Assembly (NCBI GenBank): GCA_910574805.1
Contig: CAJTCV010000002.1
Coordinates: forward strand, 359,561 to 423,560
Source of the DNA: Lachnospiraceae bacterium
Lineage (GTDB): Bacteria > Bacillota > Clostridia > Lachnospirales > Lachnospiraceae
Direction: 5' to 3'
DNA length: 64,000 nt
Part shown: positions 27,078 through 35,550 of the stretch, piece after piece
How the letters are laid out: every line of letters starts with the position of its first letter
Position numbering within the stretch: the first letter of the stretch is position 1
The notes under the pieces: model-generated
Told to the model about the DNA's origin: nothing
Databases searched by the model: none
Seen by the model: only the letters and a program-made list of their open reading frames with translations
Program-made: the position numbers and the translations under genes

Positions 27078-27165
27078 GCATCTCCCCGAAGGCCCCCGGA
27101 AGGATTTCATGCTGCGAGAGCAGTATGAGTTCCTTCCAGACACCAGGGGTCCTTCGGGGAGATGC
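27078..27165 (+). ncRNA. 88-nt highly structured inverted-repeat element (candidate structured RNA)
   Basis: The outer arms GCATCTCCCCGAAGG (27078-27092) and CCTTCGGGGAGATGC (27151-27165) are perfect complements over 15 bp. Inside, CCCC/GGGG can extend the stem past an asymmetric internal loop. GGAAGGA (27098-27104) pairs with TCCTTCC (27131-27137), and TTCATGCTGC pairs with GCAGTATGAG under a GAGA loop, a GNRA tetraloop. No T tract follows, so it is not a standard terminator. The end of the element is 23 nt before the next start codon. It might be a riboregulator, a processed RNA, or a mobile palindromic repeat; only repeats elsewhere could decide. Confidence 0.6.
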
Positions 27166-27188
27166 GGTACTGGAATAAGAGGAAAAAA

Positions 27189-27608
27189 ATGAAGATTCTG
27201 ATACAGATGAAAGCTGCCGGCAGGAGAAGGCCGGTGCTTGAGGAGGTGCCGTATGAGCTTCCCGACCAGATATCCACACTTCGGGAGCTCCTGACGGCGC
27301 TAGTGGAGATAGAAGTAAAGCGTTACAACGAAAAGGGAACGGATGTTCAGATGATTCCATACCTGACAAAGGAAGAAGTGGAGGATCAGGCAGCAGCTGG
27401 GAAGATCGGATTTGGGCGGATCTATTCTGAGAAAAAGGCGGATTCTGCAAAGGCGGCAGAAAATGCACTGCAGTGCTTTGAGGATGGTCTGGTCCGGGTA
27501 TTTCTTGAGGGTCAGGAGCTGACAGAGCTGGACGAAGCGGTCTGCCTGAAAGAGGGGGGCCGCCTTACGCTGATCCGCCTGACTTTTCTCGCGGGAAGAC
27601 TCTGGTAG
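27189..27608 (+). CDS. Unknown 139-aa protein
   Basis: From ATG 27189, with AGAGG 7-8 nt upstream. A GTG or ATG further up in frame would start inside the hairpin element and lacks a ribosome site. The protein is soluble, with a start MKILIQMKAAGRRRPVLEEV, a central mixed-charge helix region and a C-terminal beta-like stretch (GGRLTLIRLTFLAGRLW). I do not recognise a family. The N-terminal beta-strand and the ending hint at a ubiquitin-like or small alpha/beta fold, which is speculation. It sits between the AEC transporter and the NusG-II protein. Confidence 0.65.
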   Translation: MKILIQMKAAGRRRPVLEEVPYELPDQISTLRELLTALVEIEVKRYNEKGTDVQMIPYLTKEEVEDQAAAGKIGFGRIYSEKKADSAKAAENALQCFEDGLVRVFLEGQELTELDEAVCLKEGGRLTLIRLTFLAGRLW

Positions 27609-27650
27609 TATGGGCTCAGAGCATACATACCCGGGAAGTGAGGAGATGCT

Positions 27651-27977
27651 GTGAAAAAAAATGACTGGCTGCTGGCAGCGGGGATTCTGCTGGCCGTCTG
27701 TCTGTCCGGTATCCTGCTGTATGGTAACAGGGCGGCGGGGAACTATGTGCTGATTCAGGTGGACGGAGCGGAGTATGGGCGCTACAGCCTGGAAGAGGAT
27801 CAGGTCGTGGAGATCAACGGGACCAACCGGCTGGAGATTCAGGGCGGAGAAGCTTTTATGACCTGGGGGGACTGTCCGGATCAGATCTGTGTGCACACGG
27901 AGCCGGTGAGCAGCGTACATGAGGTGATTGTCTGCATGCCCAACCGGGTGACCGCGGAAGTACGGGAAGGGAAATAA
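27651..27977 (+). CDS. NusG domain II-containing membrane-anchored protein
   Basis: 108 aa from GTG 27651 behind GAGGAG. One N-terminal helix (LLAAGILLAVCLSGILLYG) is followed by an exported beta domain. GNYVLIQVDGAEYGRYSLEED and WGDCPDQICVHTEPVS are typical of NusG_II (DUF N-terminal helix) proteins common in Firmicutes, which often lie beside FMN-binding or thiamine-biosynthesis-type genes; none is seen here. Two cysteines in GDCPDQIC are conserved in the family. Confidence 0.85.
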   Translation: MKKNDWLLAAGILLAVCLSGILLYGNRAAGNYVLIQVDGAEYGRYSLEEDQVVEINGTNRLEIQGGEAFMTWGDCPDQICVHTEPVSSVHEVIVCMPNRVTAEVREGK

Positions 27978-27989
27978 TGCATGGACAAT

Positions 27990-28029
27990 CGAACATATGG
28001 TTGTATTCTGTTCCCGGACATGATATGAT
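27990..28029 (+). promoter_or_regulatory. ruvAB promoter with an imperfect LexA (SOS) box
   Basis: TTGTAT (28001-28006), 17-bp spacer, TATGAT (28024-28029). An imperfect SOS box CGAACATATGGTTG (27990-28003) overlaps the -35; it matches CGAAC-N4-GTTCG at all but two positions. The ruvAB genes are classical SOS targets, which supports the assignment. Confidence 0.65.
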
Positions 28030-28060
28030 AGAGAAAGTAACGGGATGAGGACAGAGACAG

Positions 28061-28678
28061 ATGATTGCATTTTTAAAAGGAGAGATTGCTGACCTGACGG
28101 AGGGAAGCGTAGTGCTGGACGTGAATGGAGTCGGGTATGAGGTGCTCGTACCGGGACAGCTTCTGTCCATGCTGGAAGGAATCGGCAGCCGGGTGAAGCT
28201 GTATACGTATATGCAGGTGCGGGAGGATGCGGTGGTCCTTTTTGGATTTTTGACAAAGGATGACCTGCAGATGTTCCGGCTGCTGACCGGGGTCAGCGGA
28301 GTGGGGCCGAAGGCGGGGCTGAATATCCTGTCCACGCTCGGAGTGGACGATCTGAGGTTTGCGATTCTGGCAGACGATGTAAAAAGGATCGCGAAGACTC
28401 CGGGGATCGGGGCCAAGACCGCGCAGAAGATTATCCTGGAGCTGAAGGACAGGCTGGATCTTCAGGATGTGTTTGAGAAAAAGTCTGCTTCCGGACAGAT
28501 CACGCCGGAGGCGGCAGCTGCTGCCGGGAGCCAGGTGGTACAGGAAGCGGTGGAAGCACTGGTTGCCCTTGGCTACGGAAGTACAGAGGCGCTGAAGGCA
28601 GTGCGCTCCGTACAGCCTGGGGAGGATATGGATGTGGAGACTGTTCTGAAGGAAGCGCTGAAGCGGATGGCATTCTGA
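28061..28678 (+). CDS. ruvA: Holliday junction branch migration complex subunit RuvA
   Basis: 205 aa, start ATG 28061. Domain I is the OB-fold (MIAFLKGEIADLTEGSVVLD), domain II the HhH region with TGVSGVGPKAGLNILSTLG and TPGIGAKTAQKIILELKD, and domain III the C-terminal RuvB-binding three-helix bundle. It binds four-way junctions and loads RuvB. ruvB follows 63 bp downstream. Confidence 0.97.
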   Translation: MIAFLKGEIADLTEGSVVLDVNGVGYEVLVPGQLLSMLEGIGSRVKLYTYMQVREDAVVLFGFLTKDDLQMFRLLTGVSGVGPKAGLNILSTLGVDDLRFAILADDVKRIAKTPGIGAKTAQKIILELKDRLDLQDVFEKKSASGQITPEAAAAAGSQVVQEAVEALVALGYGSTEALKAVRSVQPGEDMDVETVLKEALKRMAF

Positions 28679-28741
28679 CAGACCGGGCTGGCCGGGATTG
28701 CAGGAAAAACAGATGGAAAATAACAGGATAGAGGTTCACAC

Positions 28742-29743
28742 ATGAATAACCGGCGGATTATTACAACGGATGCGGCAGAAGAAGATGTCCGGATCGAGGG
28801 CAGCTTAAGGCCGCAGAGCCTTGAAGCGTATATTGGCCAGGAAAAGGCAAAGAGCAATCTGAAAATCTATATCCAGGCGGCAAAGTCCAGAGGGGAGGCT
28901 CTGGACCATGTGCTTTTCTATGGCCCTCCGGGTCTGGGCAAGACCACACTGGCCGGGATCATTGCCAATGAGATGGGGACTCATATGAAGGTGACCAGCG
29001 GGCCCGCCATCGAGAAGCCGGGTGAGATCGCGGCGGTCCTCAACAATCTGCAGGAGGGGGATGTGCTTTTTGTAGACGAGATCCACCGGCTGAACCGGCA
29101 GGTGGAAGAGGTGCTGTATCCGGCCATGGAGGACTATGCCATTGATATTATGATCGGAAAGGGTGCTTCTGCAAGGAGTATCCGTCTGGATCTGCCCAGA
29201 TTTACGCTGGTGGGGGCTACCACCCGGGCAGGGCTTCTGACGGCGCCGCTGCGGGACCGGTTCGGGGTCGTCCACCATCTGGAATATTATACAGTCCAGG
29301 AACTGACGACCATCATCCTGCGCTCTGCAGAAGTACTGGGGGTGGAGATCGACCGGGAAGGGGCGGATGAGCTTGCCAGGCGTTCCAGAGGCACCCCAAG
29401 GCTTGCCAACCGCCTCCTGAAGCGCGTCCGGGATTTTGCCCAGGTGAAATACGACGGCAGGATCACCAGTGAGGTGGCTGTCTTCGCTCTGGACCTTCTG
29501 GAAGTGGACCGCCACGGTCTCGATCAGCTTGACCGCCGGATCCTCCGTACGATTATAGAGAAATTTGCAGGCGGCCCCGTGGGGCTTGATACTCTGGCGG
29601 CGGCTCTGGGGGAGGACGCAGGTACGCTGGAGGATGTCTATGAGCCGTATCTGATCCAGAACGGATTTCTGAACCGCACCTCCAGAGGCCGTATGGCTAC
29701 AAAACAATCTTATGACCATTTGGGGATTGCCTTCCAGGACTAA
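28742..29743 (+). CDS. ruvB: Holliday junction branch migration ATPase RuvB
   Basis: 333 aa, a AAA+ motor. Walker A is [12 protein letters not shown], Walker [13 protein letters not shown], and the arginine-finger and sensor region [18 protein letters not shown] follows; the C-terminus is the winged-helix domain with [12 protein letters not shown]. It forms hexamers that drive branch migration on RuvA-bound junctions. It shares the SOS-type promoter before ruvA. Confidence 0.97.
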   Translation: MNNRRIITTDAAEEDVRIEGSLRPQSLEAYIGQEKAKSNLKIYIQAAKSRGEALDHVLFYGPPGLGKTTLAGIIANEMGTHMKVTSGPAIEKPGEIAAVLNNLQEGDVLFVDEIHRLNRQVEEVLYPAMEDYAIDIMIGKGASARSIRLDLPRFTLVGATTRAGLLTAPLRDRFGVVHHLEYYTVQELTTIILRSAEVLGVEIDREGADELARRSRGTPRLANRLLKRVRDFAQVKYDGRITSEVAVFALDLLEVDRHGLDQLDRRILRTIIEKFAGGPVGLDTLAAALGEDAGTLEDVYEPYLIQNGFLNRTSRGRMATKQSYDHLGIAFQD

Positions 29744-29755
29744 GTCCGTTATAAT
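29727..29755 (+). promoter_or_regulatory. Candidate zapA promoter inside the 3' end of ruvB
   Basis: TTGCCT (29727-29732), 17-bp spacer, perfect TATAAT (29750-29755). The -10 overlaps the sequence just after the ruvB stop. Confidence 0.55.
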
Positions 29756-29806
29756 GTTCAGGAAGGAACAACGCAGGAAGAGGCCGTATGGCGGACAGAA
29801 GGCAGG

Positions 29807-29818
29807 GAACATATGTTC
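29807..29818 (+). promoter_or_regulatory. LexA (SOS)-type operator before zapA
   Basis: A perfect palindrome, GAACATATGTTC, matching the B. subtilis-type LexA core GAAC-N4-GTTC, about 37 bp before the zapA start and 52 bp after the candidate -10. Confidence 0.65.
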
Positions 29819-29854
29819 TCGCAGCTGCATGGTTCCCGGTGGGGGGATTGAAAT

Positions 29855-30286
29855 ATGGCAAGGAAAAATACAGCAGAAGTATTGATAAACGGAAAGGTGT
29901 ATACGATAAGCGGTTATGAGAGCACCGCTTATCTTCATAAGGTTGCGACTTATCTTAATGAAATGGAAGAGCAGATCTCTCAGACGGAGAATTATAATCT
30001 GCTGTCCCAGGATGAGAAACAGCTTTTGAAAAATATGAACCTGGCAGATCTTTATTTTAAGGCGGAGGAAACCAGAGGGACGCTGGAGCAGCAGGCGGAG
30101 CAGAAGGACAGGGAGATCTACAGCCTGAAGCATGACCTGATCGATGTCAGGATGGAGAATGACCGTCTCACAAAGCAGATGGAAGAGCTGGAGACGCAGC
30201 TTACGGAAGCCAGGAAGCGTCAGGAACGTGTGACGAGGGCGGCATCCAGCGGCAGGAGACTCTATAAGCCGGAGCAGCGGCTCTGA
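29855..30286 (+). CDS. zapA: Cell division protein ZapA (extended)
   Basis: 143 aa. The N-terminal globular part (AEVLINGKVYTISGYES) and the following helices, with HKVATYLNEMEEQI, match ZapA, which crosslinks FtsZ filaments at the Z ring. The C-terminal coiled coil (about 70-130) is longer than in the roughly 85-aa B. subtilis protein, ending in a basic tail. Ribosome site GGGGGG about 8 nt before ATG 29855. A LexA-type palindrome in its leader suggests that division-ring assembly might respond to DNA damage, which is inference. Confidence 0.85.
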   Translation: MARKNTAEVLINGKVYTISGYESTAYLHKVATYLNEMEEQISQTENYNLLSQDEKQLLKNMNLADLYFKAEETRGTLEQQAEQKDREIYSLKHDLIDVRMENDRLTKQMEELETQLTEARKRQERVTRAASSGRRLYKPEQRL

Positions 30287-30336
30287 TCAGGGGACAGATG
30301 ACAGATAAGAACAGGCAGATAGAAGAAGATACGAGG

Positions 30337-30406
30337 GGGCTGTCGCAGATCAGCTCTGGGATAAGAACATATGTTCGAAAACCGGAGCTGTATTTTGCAG
30401 CAGCCC
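30337..30406 (+). repeat. Large imperfect inverted repeat with a LexA-type palindrome in its loop
   Basis: GGGCTG (30337-30342) and CAGCTC (30351-30356) pair with GAGCTG (30385-30390) and CAGCCC (30401-30406), giving an outer and inner stem. The loop holds a second perfect GAACATATGTTC (30365-30376). No T tract follows, so termination is doubtful. It lies between zapA and the U32 gene, 30 bp before the latter's start. Confidence 0.6.
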
Positions 30407-30435
30407 TGTCTGGTATATGGAGTTAGAGGAAGATC

Positions 30436-32658
30436 ATGGAAAAAAGACTGGAATTACTGGCTCCGGCGGGCTCCTTCGAGAGCCTGAAGGCCGCGGTGCA
30501 TGCAGGCGCGGATGCGGTCTATATGGGAGGAAGCCGCTTCGGGGCCAGAGCCTATGCGGACAATCCGGAGGGAGAGGCGCTCCTTCAGGCAATCGATTAT
30601 GCACACCTGTATGGAGTAAAACTGTATCTGACCGTCAATACTCTTCTGAAAGAACAGGAGTTGGAACAGGAATTATATGAGTATCTCCTCCCATGCTGCG
30701 AACGGGGACTGGATGCGGTGATTGTACAGGATCTGGGCGTGCTTCAGGCTGTCCGGGAATGGTTTCCGGAGCTTCCCGTCCATGCCAGCACTCAGATGAC
30801 TTTGTGCGGTACAGGGGGCGCACGGATACTGAAAGAGGCAGGGGCGCAGCGGATTGTGCTGGCGCGGGAGCTGTCTCTTCCGGAGATTGCCAGGATCCAT
30901 GAGGATACCGGAATGGAGATTGAGTGTTTTGTCCACGGGGCACTCTGCTACTGTTATTCCGGCCAGTGTCTGTTCAGCAGTATCCTGGGGGGCAGGAGCG
31001 GAAACCGGGGACGGTGCGCCCAGCCGTGTCGCCTCACATATGAAGCGCTGTCAGAACAGGGACCGGTCACACGGAAAGGTCCGGAGCCTCTGCTGAGCCC
31101 GAAAGATATCTGTACCATCGATCTGCTGCCGAAAATCGCCCGGGCAGGCGTGTATTCCCTGAAGATTGAGGGAAGGATGAAGCGTCCGGAGTATACGGCA
31201 GGCGTTGTGCGTATCTACCGGAAGTATGTGGACTGGTATCTGCAGTATGGCGGAGACGGTTACCGGGTTCTGGAGGAAGATAAAAAAGAGCTGCTGCTTC
31301 TGTTTAACCGGGATGGATTTTCCAGAGGGTATTATGAAAAGCACAATGGAAGAGAGCTTATGGCACTTGCGGCTCAGAAACCGGACAGGCAGGAAAAGAA
31401 AGCCTACGAGGTGCTGACTGCCGGCCTTCGGCGGGACTATGTGGAGAAAGAGAAGAAGATCCCCGTCACAGGAACACTGTACGCCGAGGCCGGACAGCCC
31501 ATGAGACTCAAGATCAAGGCCGGGCCCTGTGTGACCGTATACGGAGACAGTCCGCAGACTCCGAAAAACCGCCCCATGGACCCGGAGCAGCTTTACAGGC
31601 AGATGAATAAGACCGGCGGCACTCCATTTATATGGAAAGAACTGAAGATTCGCATGGAGGGTCCCCTGTTTATACCGGTGCAGGCGCTGAACCAGCTTCG
31701 CCGGGAAGGATTTTCAAAGCTTCAGGAAGAGATACTCGGCGCTTCCCGCAGGAACGGTCCGGGATGCGGCGCGACGTTCAAAGAGTCAGCTTCAGCCGGT
31801 GCGGACAGCGGACGTCAGACGTATGTGCCTTCCTGGAAGAACGGGGCAGAGCTCCATGTCTCTGTGGAGACTCCGGAACAGTTGGGGGAGGTATTATCCC
31901 GGGCAGAGGATCTCCGGGCCGGAAACATTCCCTTGCTGTGTGCGGTATATATAGATGCTGAAAGTATGGAAGAGGATCTGGAGGAGCAAATCGGCCTGAT
32001 TCATGAGAAGCATTTGAAGGCATATGTGATGCTGCCGGTTGTCTTCCGGATGAAAACTGCAGAGAGGTATGAGAAGGAAAAGGACAGATGGGCCCTGCTT
32101 CCGGCGGAGGGCTGTGTGATCCGGAATCTGGAGGAATATACATTTCTGAAAGAGATCGGCTGGAAGGGGGAAATCATCCTGGACCACAATGTCTATACCT
32201 TTAACAGAAGAAGCCGTGCGTTCTGGCGGGAGAAGGGGATCCGTGGCATGACCAGTCCGCTGGAACTGAACCGCCGGGAGCTTTCGGAGATCTCGGACAG
32301 GGACAGCATACAGATTATTTACGGACGGTATCCCATGATGGTGACGGCGGGATGTATCCACAGGACGCTGGGGCAGTGCCGGCAGAAGCCGGAGCTCTGG
32401 ATGTTAAAGGACCGGTATCAGAAGGAATTTCCGGTGAAAAACTGCTGCCGGGACTGCTACAATATTATTTATAACAGCCAGCCGCTGTATCTGGCAGATC
32501 TGATGGACGAGCTTCCGGGACCTGTCGCCGGGGCATACCGGGTGATGTTCACGACAGAGAGGCGGGAGGAGGTCAGACGGGTGCTCATGGATCTGGCGGG
32601 ACAGAGAAAAAGAGACAGGGATTTCACGAGAGGACATTTTAAACGGGGCGTCGAATAA
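30436..32658 (+). CDS. Peptidase U32 family protein (RlhA/YhbU-like)
   Basis: 740 aa, soluble. The N-terminus MEKRLELLAPAGSFESLKAA and the central RGRCAQPCRLTYE, with its Cys-rich surroundings (CFVHGALCYCYSGQC), are the U32 signature; further cysteines near the C-terminus (CCRDCYN) complete a possible Fe-S site. Long U32 members, including E. coli RlhA, act in hydroxylation of RNA, others are called collagenase-like peptidases; which applies here cannot be read. It is translationally close (1 bp) to the FtsW/RodA gene. Confidence 0.88.
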   Translation: MEKRLELLAPAGSFESLKAAVHAGADAVYMGGSRFGARAYADNPEGEALLQAIDYAHLYGVKLYLTVNTLLKEQELEQELYEYLLPCCERGLDAVIVQDLGVLQAVREWFPELPVHASTQMTLCGTGGARILKEAGAQRIVLARELSLPEIARIHEDTGMEIECFVHGALCYCYSGQCLFSSILGGRSGNRGRCAQPCRLTYEALSEQGPVTRKGPEPLLSPKDICTIDLLPKIARAGVYSLKIEGRMKRPEYTAGVVRIYRKYVDWYLQYGGDGYRVLEEDKKELLLLFNRDGFSRGYYEKHNGRELMALAAQKPDRQEKKAYEVLTAGLRRDYVEKEKKIPVTGTLYAEAGQPMRLKIKAGPCVTVYGDSPQTPKNRPMDPEQLYRQMNKTGGTPFIWKELKIRMEGPLFIPVQALNQLRREGFSKLQEEILGASRRNGPGCGATFKESASAGADSGRQTYVPSWKNGAELHVSVETPEQLGEVLSRAEDLRAGNIPLLCAVYIDAESMEEDLEEQIGLIHEKHLKAYVMLPVVFRMKTAERYEKEKDRWALLPAEGCVIRNLEEYTFLKEIGWKGEIILDHNVYTFNRRSRAFWREKGIRGMTSPLELNRRELSEISDRDSIQIIYGRYPMMVTAGCIHRTLGQCRQKPELWMLKDRYQKEFPVKNCCRDCYNIIYNSQPLYLADLMDELPGPVAGAYRVMFTTERREEVRRVLMDLAGQRKRDRDFTRGHFKRGVE

Positions 32659-32659
32659 T

Positions 32660-34027
32660 ATGGTGAATGTGATTACCGAATTATCCAAATATGCCATCGT
32701 CCTATTTCTGGCATTATATACGCTGGTGGGTTTCCGGCTGGTGAGAAAACCGGAGGAAGAGAAGCGGGCGGCGCTGTGGCAGCAGGACCTGCTGCTGTTC
32801 GGCATGCATCTTCTGTCGAATCTGATCCTGTATCTGAATACGGAGAATGAAAAGATCCTGTATTTTGCCGGGGCACAGATGGTCCTGTTCATGGCCTTTC
32901 TGATTCTGCAGCATGTGATCTATCCGAAGGTGGACCATCTTCTGAACCACAATCTGCTGGTGCTTCTCAGCGTGGGATTTCTGATGCTGGCGAGGCTGTC
33001 TTTTGACAAGGCAGAACGTCAGTTCGAGCTTGCGGTGCTGGCGGCCGGGCTGACTTTTCTGATTCCGTGGATCATCCGCAGGTCTGCCGGGAAGCTGAGA
33101 GGTTATTACTGGTGGTATGGAGCAGCCGGGCTGGGACTTCTGACTGCGGTGCTGATCGCGGGAAAGCTGAGCTTCGGGGCGAAGCTTGCCATCACCATAC
33201 ACGGAATCTCCTTCCAGCCTTCGGAGTTTGTGAAGATCCTCTTCGTATTTTTCGTGGCCGGAATGCTTTATGAGACCCGGGAGCTGCGCCGTCTCGTCAT
33301 TGCCACCTGCGCGGCTGCGGCTCATGTGCTGGTGCTGGTGCTGTCCAGGGATCTGGGCGGTGCGCTGATCTTTTTCGTAGTATATCTGGTCATGCTGTAT
33401 ACGGCCACCAGGCAGCCTCTTTATTTTCTCGCGGGCCTGTTGTCGGGGAGCGGGGCCGCATATCTGGCGTGGAAGCTGTTTGCTCACGTACAGACCCGTG
33501 TTCTGGCATGGAGCGATCCATTTTCCGTCATAGATAAAGAAGGGTATCAAATCACCCAGTCTCTGTTTGCCATCGGTACCGGAAGCTGGTTCGGTCTGGG
33601 ACTGGGCCAGGGGATGCCTTTTAAGATTCCGGTGGTGGAGGAAGACTTTATTTTCGCTGCCATTGCGGAGGAATGCGGGCTGCTGTTTGCCATCTTTCTG
33701 ATTTTCGTATATTTGTGCAGTTTTTATATGATATTGAATATAGCCATGTGCCTGAAGGATGCTTATTATAAACTGGTGGCGGCGGGGCTTGGGACGCTGG
33801 TGATCTTCCAGGCGTTTCTCTCCATCGGCGGGGTGACCAAATTTATCCCGTCCACCGGAGTGACGCTTCCTTTTATCAGCTATGGCGGCAGTTCTCTGCT
33901 GAGCATGTTTGCGGTCTGGGCGATCATCCAGGGAATGTATTTGAAGCGCAGCGATGAGGTGACAGGAAATGCAAAAGGAAAAGACGCCAAAAAAGAAAAA
34001 GCAGAAAAGGGTCGGAAAAAGGGCTGA
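32660..34027 (+). CDS. FtsW/RodA/SpoVE family peptidoglycan polymerase
   Basis: 455 aa with about ten membrane helices. RDLGGALIFFVVYLVML and the last loop TGVTLPFISYGGSSLL are SEDS-family signatures, and the essential Asp of the family is in RDLGG. These enzymes polymerise lipid II together with a class B PBP, which is the next gene. The ATG directly follows the U32 stop; its ribosome site is weak. The C-terminal 27 residues are basic and overlap the PBP gene by 59 nt. Whether it serves division (FtsW) or elongation (RodA) cannot be told. Confidence 0.93.
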   Translation: MVNVITELSKYAIVLFLALYTLVGFRLVRKPEEEKRAALWQQDLLLFGMHLLSNLILYLNTENEKILYFAGAQMVLFMAFLILQHVIYPKVDHLLNHNLLVLLSVGFLMLARLSFDKAERQFELAVLAAGLTFLIPWIIRRSAGKLRGYYWWYGAAGLGLLTAVLIAGKLSFGAKLAITIHGISFQPSEFVKILFVFFVAGMLYETRELRRLVIATCAAAAHVLVLVLSRDLGGALIFFVVYLVMLYTATRQPLYFLAGLLSGSGAAYLAWKLFAHVQTRVLAWSDPFSVIDKEGYQITQSLFAIGTGSWFGLGLGQGMPFKIPVVEEDFIFAAIAEECGLLFAIFLIFVYLCSFYMILNIAMCLKDAYYKLVAAGLGTLVIFQAFLSIGGVTKFIPSTGVTLPFISYGGSSLLSMFAVWAIIQGMYLKRSDEVTGNAKGKDAKKEKAEKGRKKG

Positions 34028-35429
34028 CAACCGGGAGTACAGTAATATCATGCTTCTTTTTACCGGGATTTTTGCGCTGATGATCGGATATCTGATCTTT
34101 TTTCAGGTATCCGAAAGCCGGGAGGCAATCAACAATCCGTATAATGCCAGGCTGGAGACCTTCGAGAAGCGGGTAGTCCGGGGAAATATCCTGGCTTCGG
34201 ACGGACAGGTTCTTGCCTACACGAAAGTGAATGAGGACGGGACAGAGACCAGGTATTATCCCTTTGACTGTACCTTTTCTCATGTGCTGGGGTATTCGGA
34301 CTACGGCAGGACCGGTATCGAAGAGCTGGGGAATTTTCAGCTTCTGACGTCCAATGCGTATTTTGCGGAGAAATTTATCAATGAGCTGAGAGAGAAGAAA
34401 AATATCGGAGACAATCTGGTGACAACGCTGGATGTGGATCTGCAGACGGCGGCTCATGATGCCCTGGGAGAGCAGAAAGGAGCGGTGGTGGTGCTGGAGG
34501 CGGCAACGGGAAATGTGCGCGCCCTGGTGTCCAAACCGGACTATGACCCTGGGCTGGTGCGCTCGGAATGGGGCAGACTCTCCAGCTCGGAGGACAGCAT
34601 CCTTCTGAACCGTGCCATGCAGGGGCTGTATCCGCCGGGGTCCACCTTTAAGACCGTCACGCTTCTGGAATATCTGAGAGAACATCAGTTCGATTCTGAA
34701 AACTATTCTTTTACCTGTGAAGGAAAGGTGCCCATGGGAAATTCTTCTATCAGTTGTTATCACGGGACCCGGCATGGGGTGCTGGATCTTCCAGGGGCGT
34801 ATGCCAGATCCTGCAACGGCGCTTTTGCCAGCATGGGGCAGGAGCTTCATGTGGATGCTTTTCGGAAGCTGGCGGAGCAGCTTCTGTTCGATTCTGACCT
34901 GCCGCTGGCGCTTCCCTACAGCAAAAGCTCTTTCCGGCTGAAAGATTCGGATTCGGAGGCGCTGCGCATGATGACGGCCATCGGACAGGGAGACACGCTG
35001 GTTACGCCCATGCACATGGCCATGATCACGGCTGCAGTCGCCAACGACGGGGTGCTGATGGTCCCCCGGTTTCTGGACCGGACGGAGAGCTATACGGGGG
35101 CGACGGTGGTGGAGCGCTATCCGGTGACGGAATACGGGCGCCTTATCAGTGAGCAGGAGGCGGAGACTCTTCAGGAATATATGCGTGCGGTGGTGGAGAA
35201 CGGGACGGCGACGCCCTTGAAGAGCGATGTCTATACGGCGGCCGGCAAGACCGGAACAGCCGAATACAGCAGCGACAAAAACAGGAGCCATGCCTGGTTT
35301 GCCGGATATGTGACCGGCGACAGGCCGGATCTTGTAGTCTGCGTTCTGGTGGAGAGCGCGGGCTCCAGCAGCGAGTATGCGGTCCCGGTGGCAAAAAGGA
35401 TATTTGATGCGTATTATGCAGGGGAATGA
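33969..35429 (+). CDS. Class B penicillin-binding protein (transpeptidase)
   Basis: 486 aa. A basic N-terminal tail, one membrane helix (about 28-48) and a short periplasmic region are followed by a transpeptidase domain with all three active-site motifs: S225-TFK in YPPGSTFKTV, SCN in ARSCNGAFAS and K427-TG in AGKTGTAEYS. It lacks the N-terminal PBP dimer/pedestal domain typical of PBP2, so it resembles the short PbpA type. It is paired with the upstream SEDS polymerase and shares a 59-nt overlap with it, so both have lysine-rich cytosolic tails. Confidence 0.93.
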   Translation: MQKEKTPKKKKQKRVGKRADNREYSNIMLLFTGIFALMIGYLIFFQVSESREAINNPYNARLETFEKRVVRGNILASDGQVLAYTKVNEDGTETRYYPFDCTFSHVLGYSDYGRTGIEELGNFQLLTSNAYFAEKFINELREKKNIGDNLVTTLDVDLQTAAHDALGEQKGAVVVLEAATGNVRALVSKPDYDPGLVRSEWGRLSSSEDSILLNRAMQGLYPPGSTFKTVTLLEYLREHQFDSENYSFTCEGKVPMGNSSISCYHGTRHGVLDLPGAYARSCNGAFASMGQELHVDAFRKLAEQLLFDSDLPLALPYSKSSFRLKDSDSEALRMMTAIGQGDTLVTPMHMAMITAAVANDGVLMVPRFLDRTESYTGATVVERYPVTEYGRLISEQEAETLQEYMRAVVENGTATPLKSDVYTAAGKTGTAEYSSDKNRSHAWFAGYVTGDRPDLVVCVLVESAGSSSEYAVPVAKRIFDAYYAGE

Positions 35430-35440
35430 GAAGAGCATAA

Positions 35441-35475
35441 AAAGGCAACTCTACGATAAGTAGATTGCCTTTTTT
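35441..35475 (+). terminator. Terminator of the U32-FtsW-PBP operon
   Basis: AAGGCAACTCTAC pairs with GTAGATTGCCTT (one bulge) around GATAA, followed by TTTTTT. Confidence 0.88.
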
Positions 35476-35494
35476 GCTGTATTCGTGCTACAAT
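35465..35494 (+). promoter_or_regulatory. Candidate promoter of the XRE/permease operon, overlapping the terminator
   Basis: TTGCCT (35465-35470), 18-bp spacer, TACAAT (35489-35494). The -35 is part of the upstream terminator stem. Confidence 0.55.
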
Positions 35495-35501
35495 CCGTGC
35501 A

Positions 35502-35550
35502 TGAAGACCTGCGGCGCCGGCACCGGTCTGTACCGGTTTTTGTGTCTTCA
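35502..35550 (+). promoter_or_regulatory. Structured leader with an attenuator-like hairpin
   Basis: TGAAGAC (35502-35508) and GTCTTCA (35544-35550) form a perfect outer stem. Inside lies ACCGGT-CTGT-ACCGGT (35522-35537) followed by TTTT, which looks like a short intrinsic terminator. The leader RNA is about 200 nt long before the first codon at 35706, which is long for this genome. Attenuation is inference. Confidence 0.45.

Noticed and set aside
27162..27188. Earlier start for the 139-aa protein
   Set aside because: It would begin inside the hairpin element with no ribosome site, while ATG 27189 has AGAGG in place.
30337..30406. Inverted repeat as a zapA terminator
   Set aside because: No T tract follows; it was kept as a repeat holding a LexA-type palindrome.
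33924..35438. 504-codon minus frame opposite the class B PBP
   Set aside because: The PBP has all three active-site motifs; the opposite frame is a shadow.
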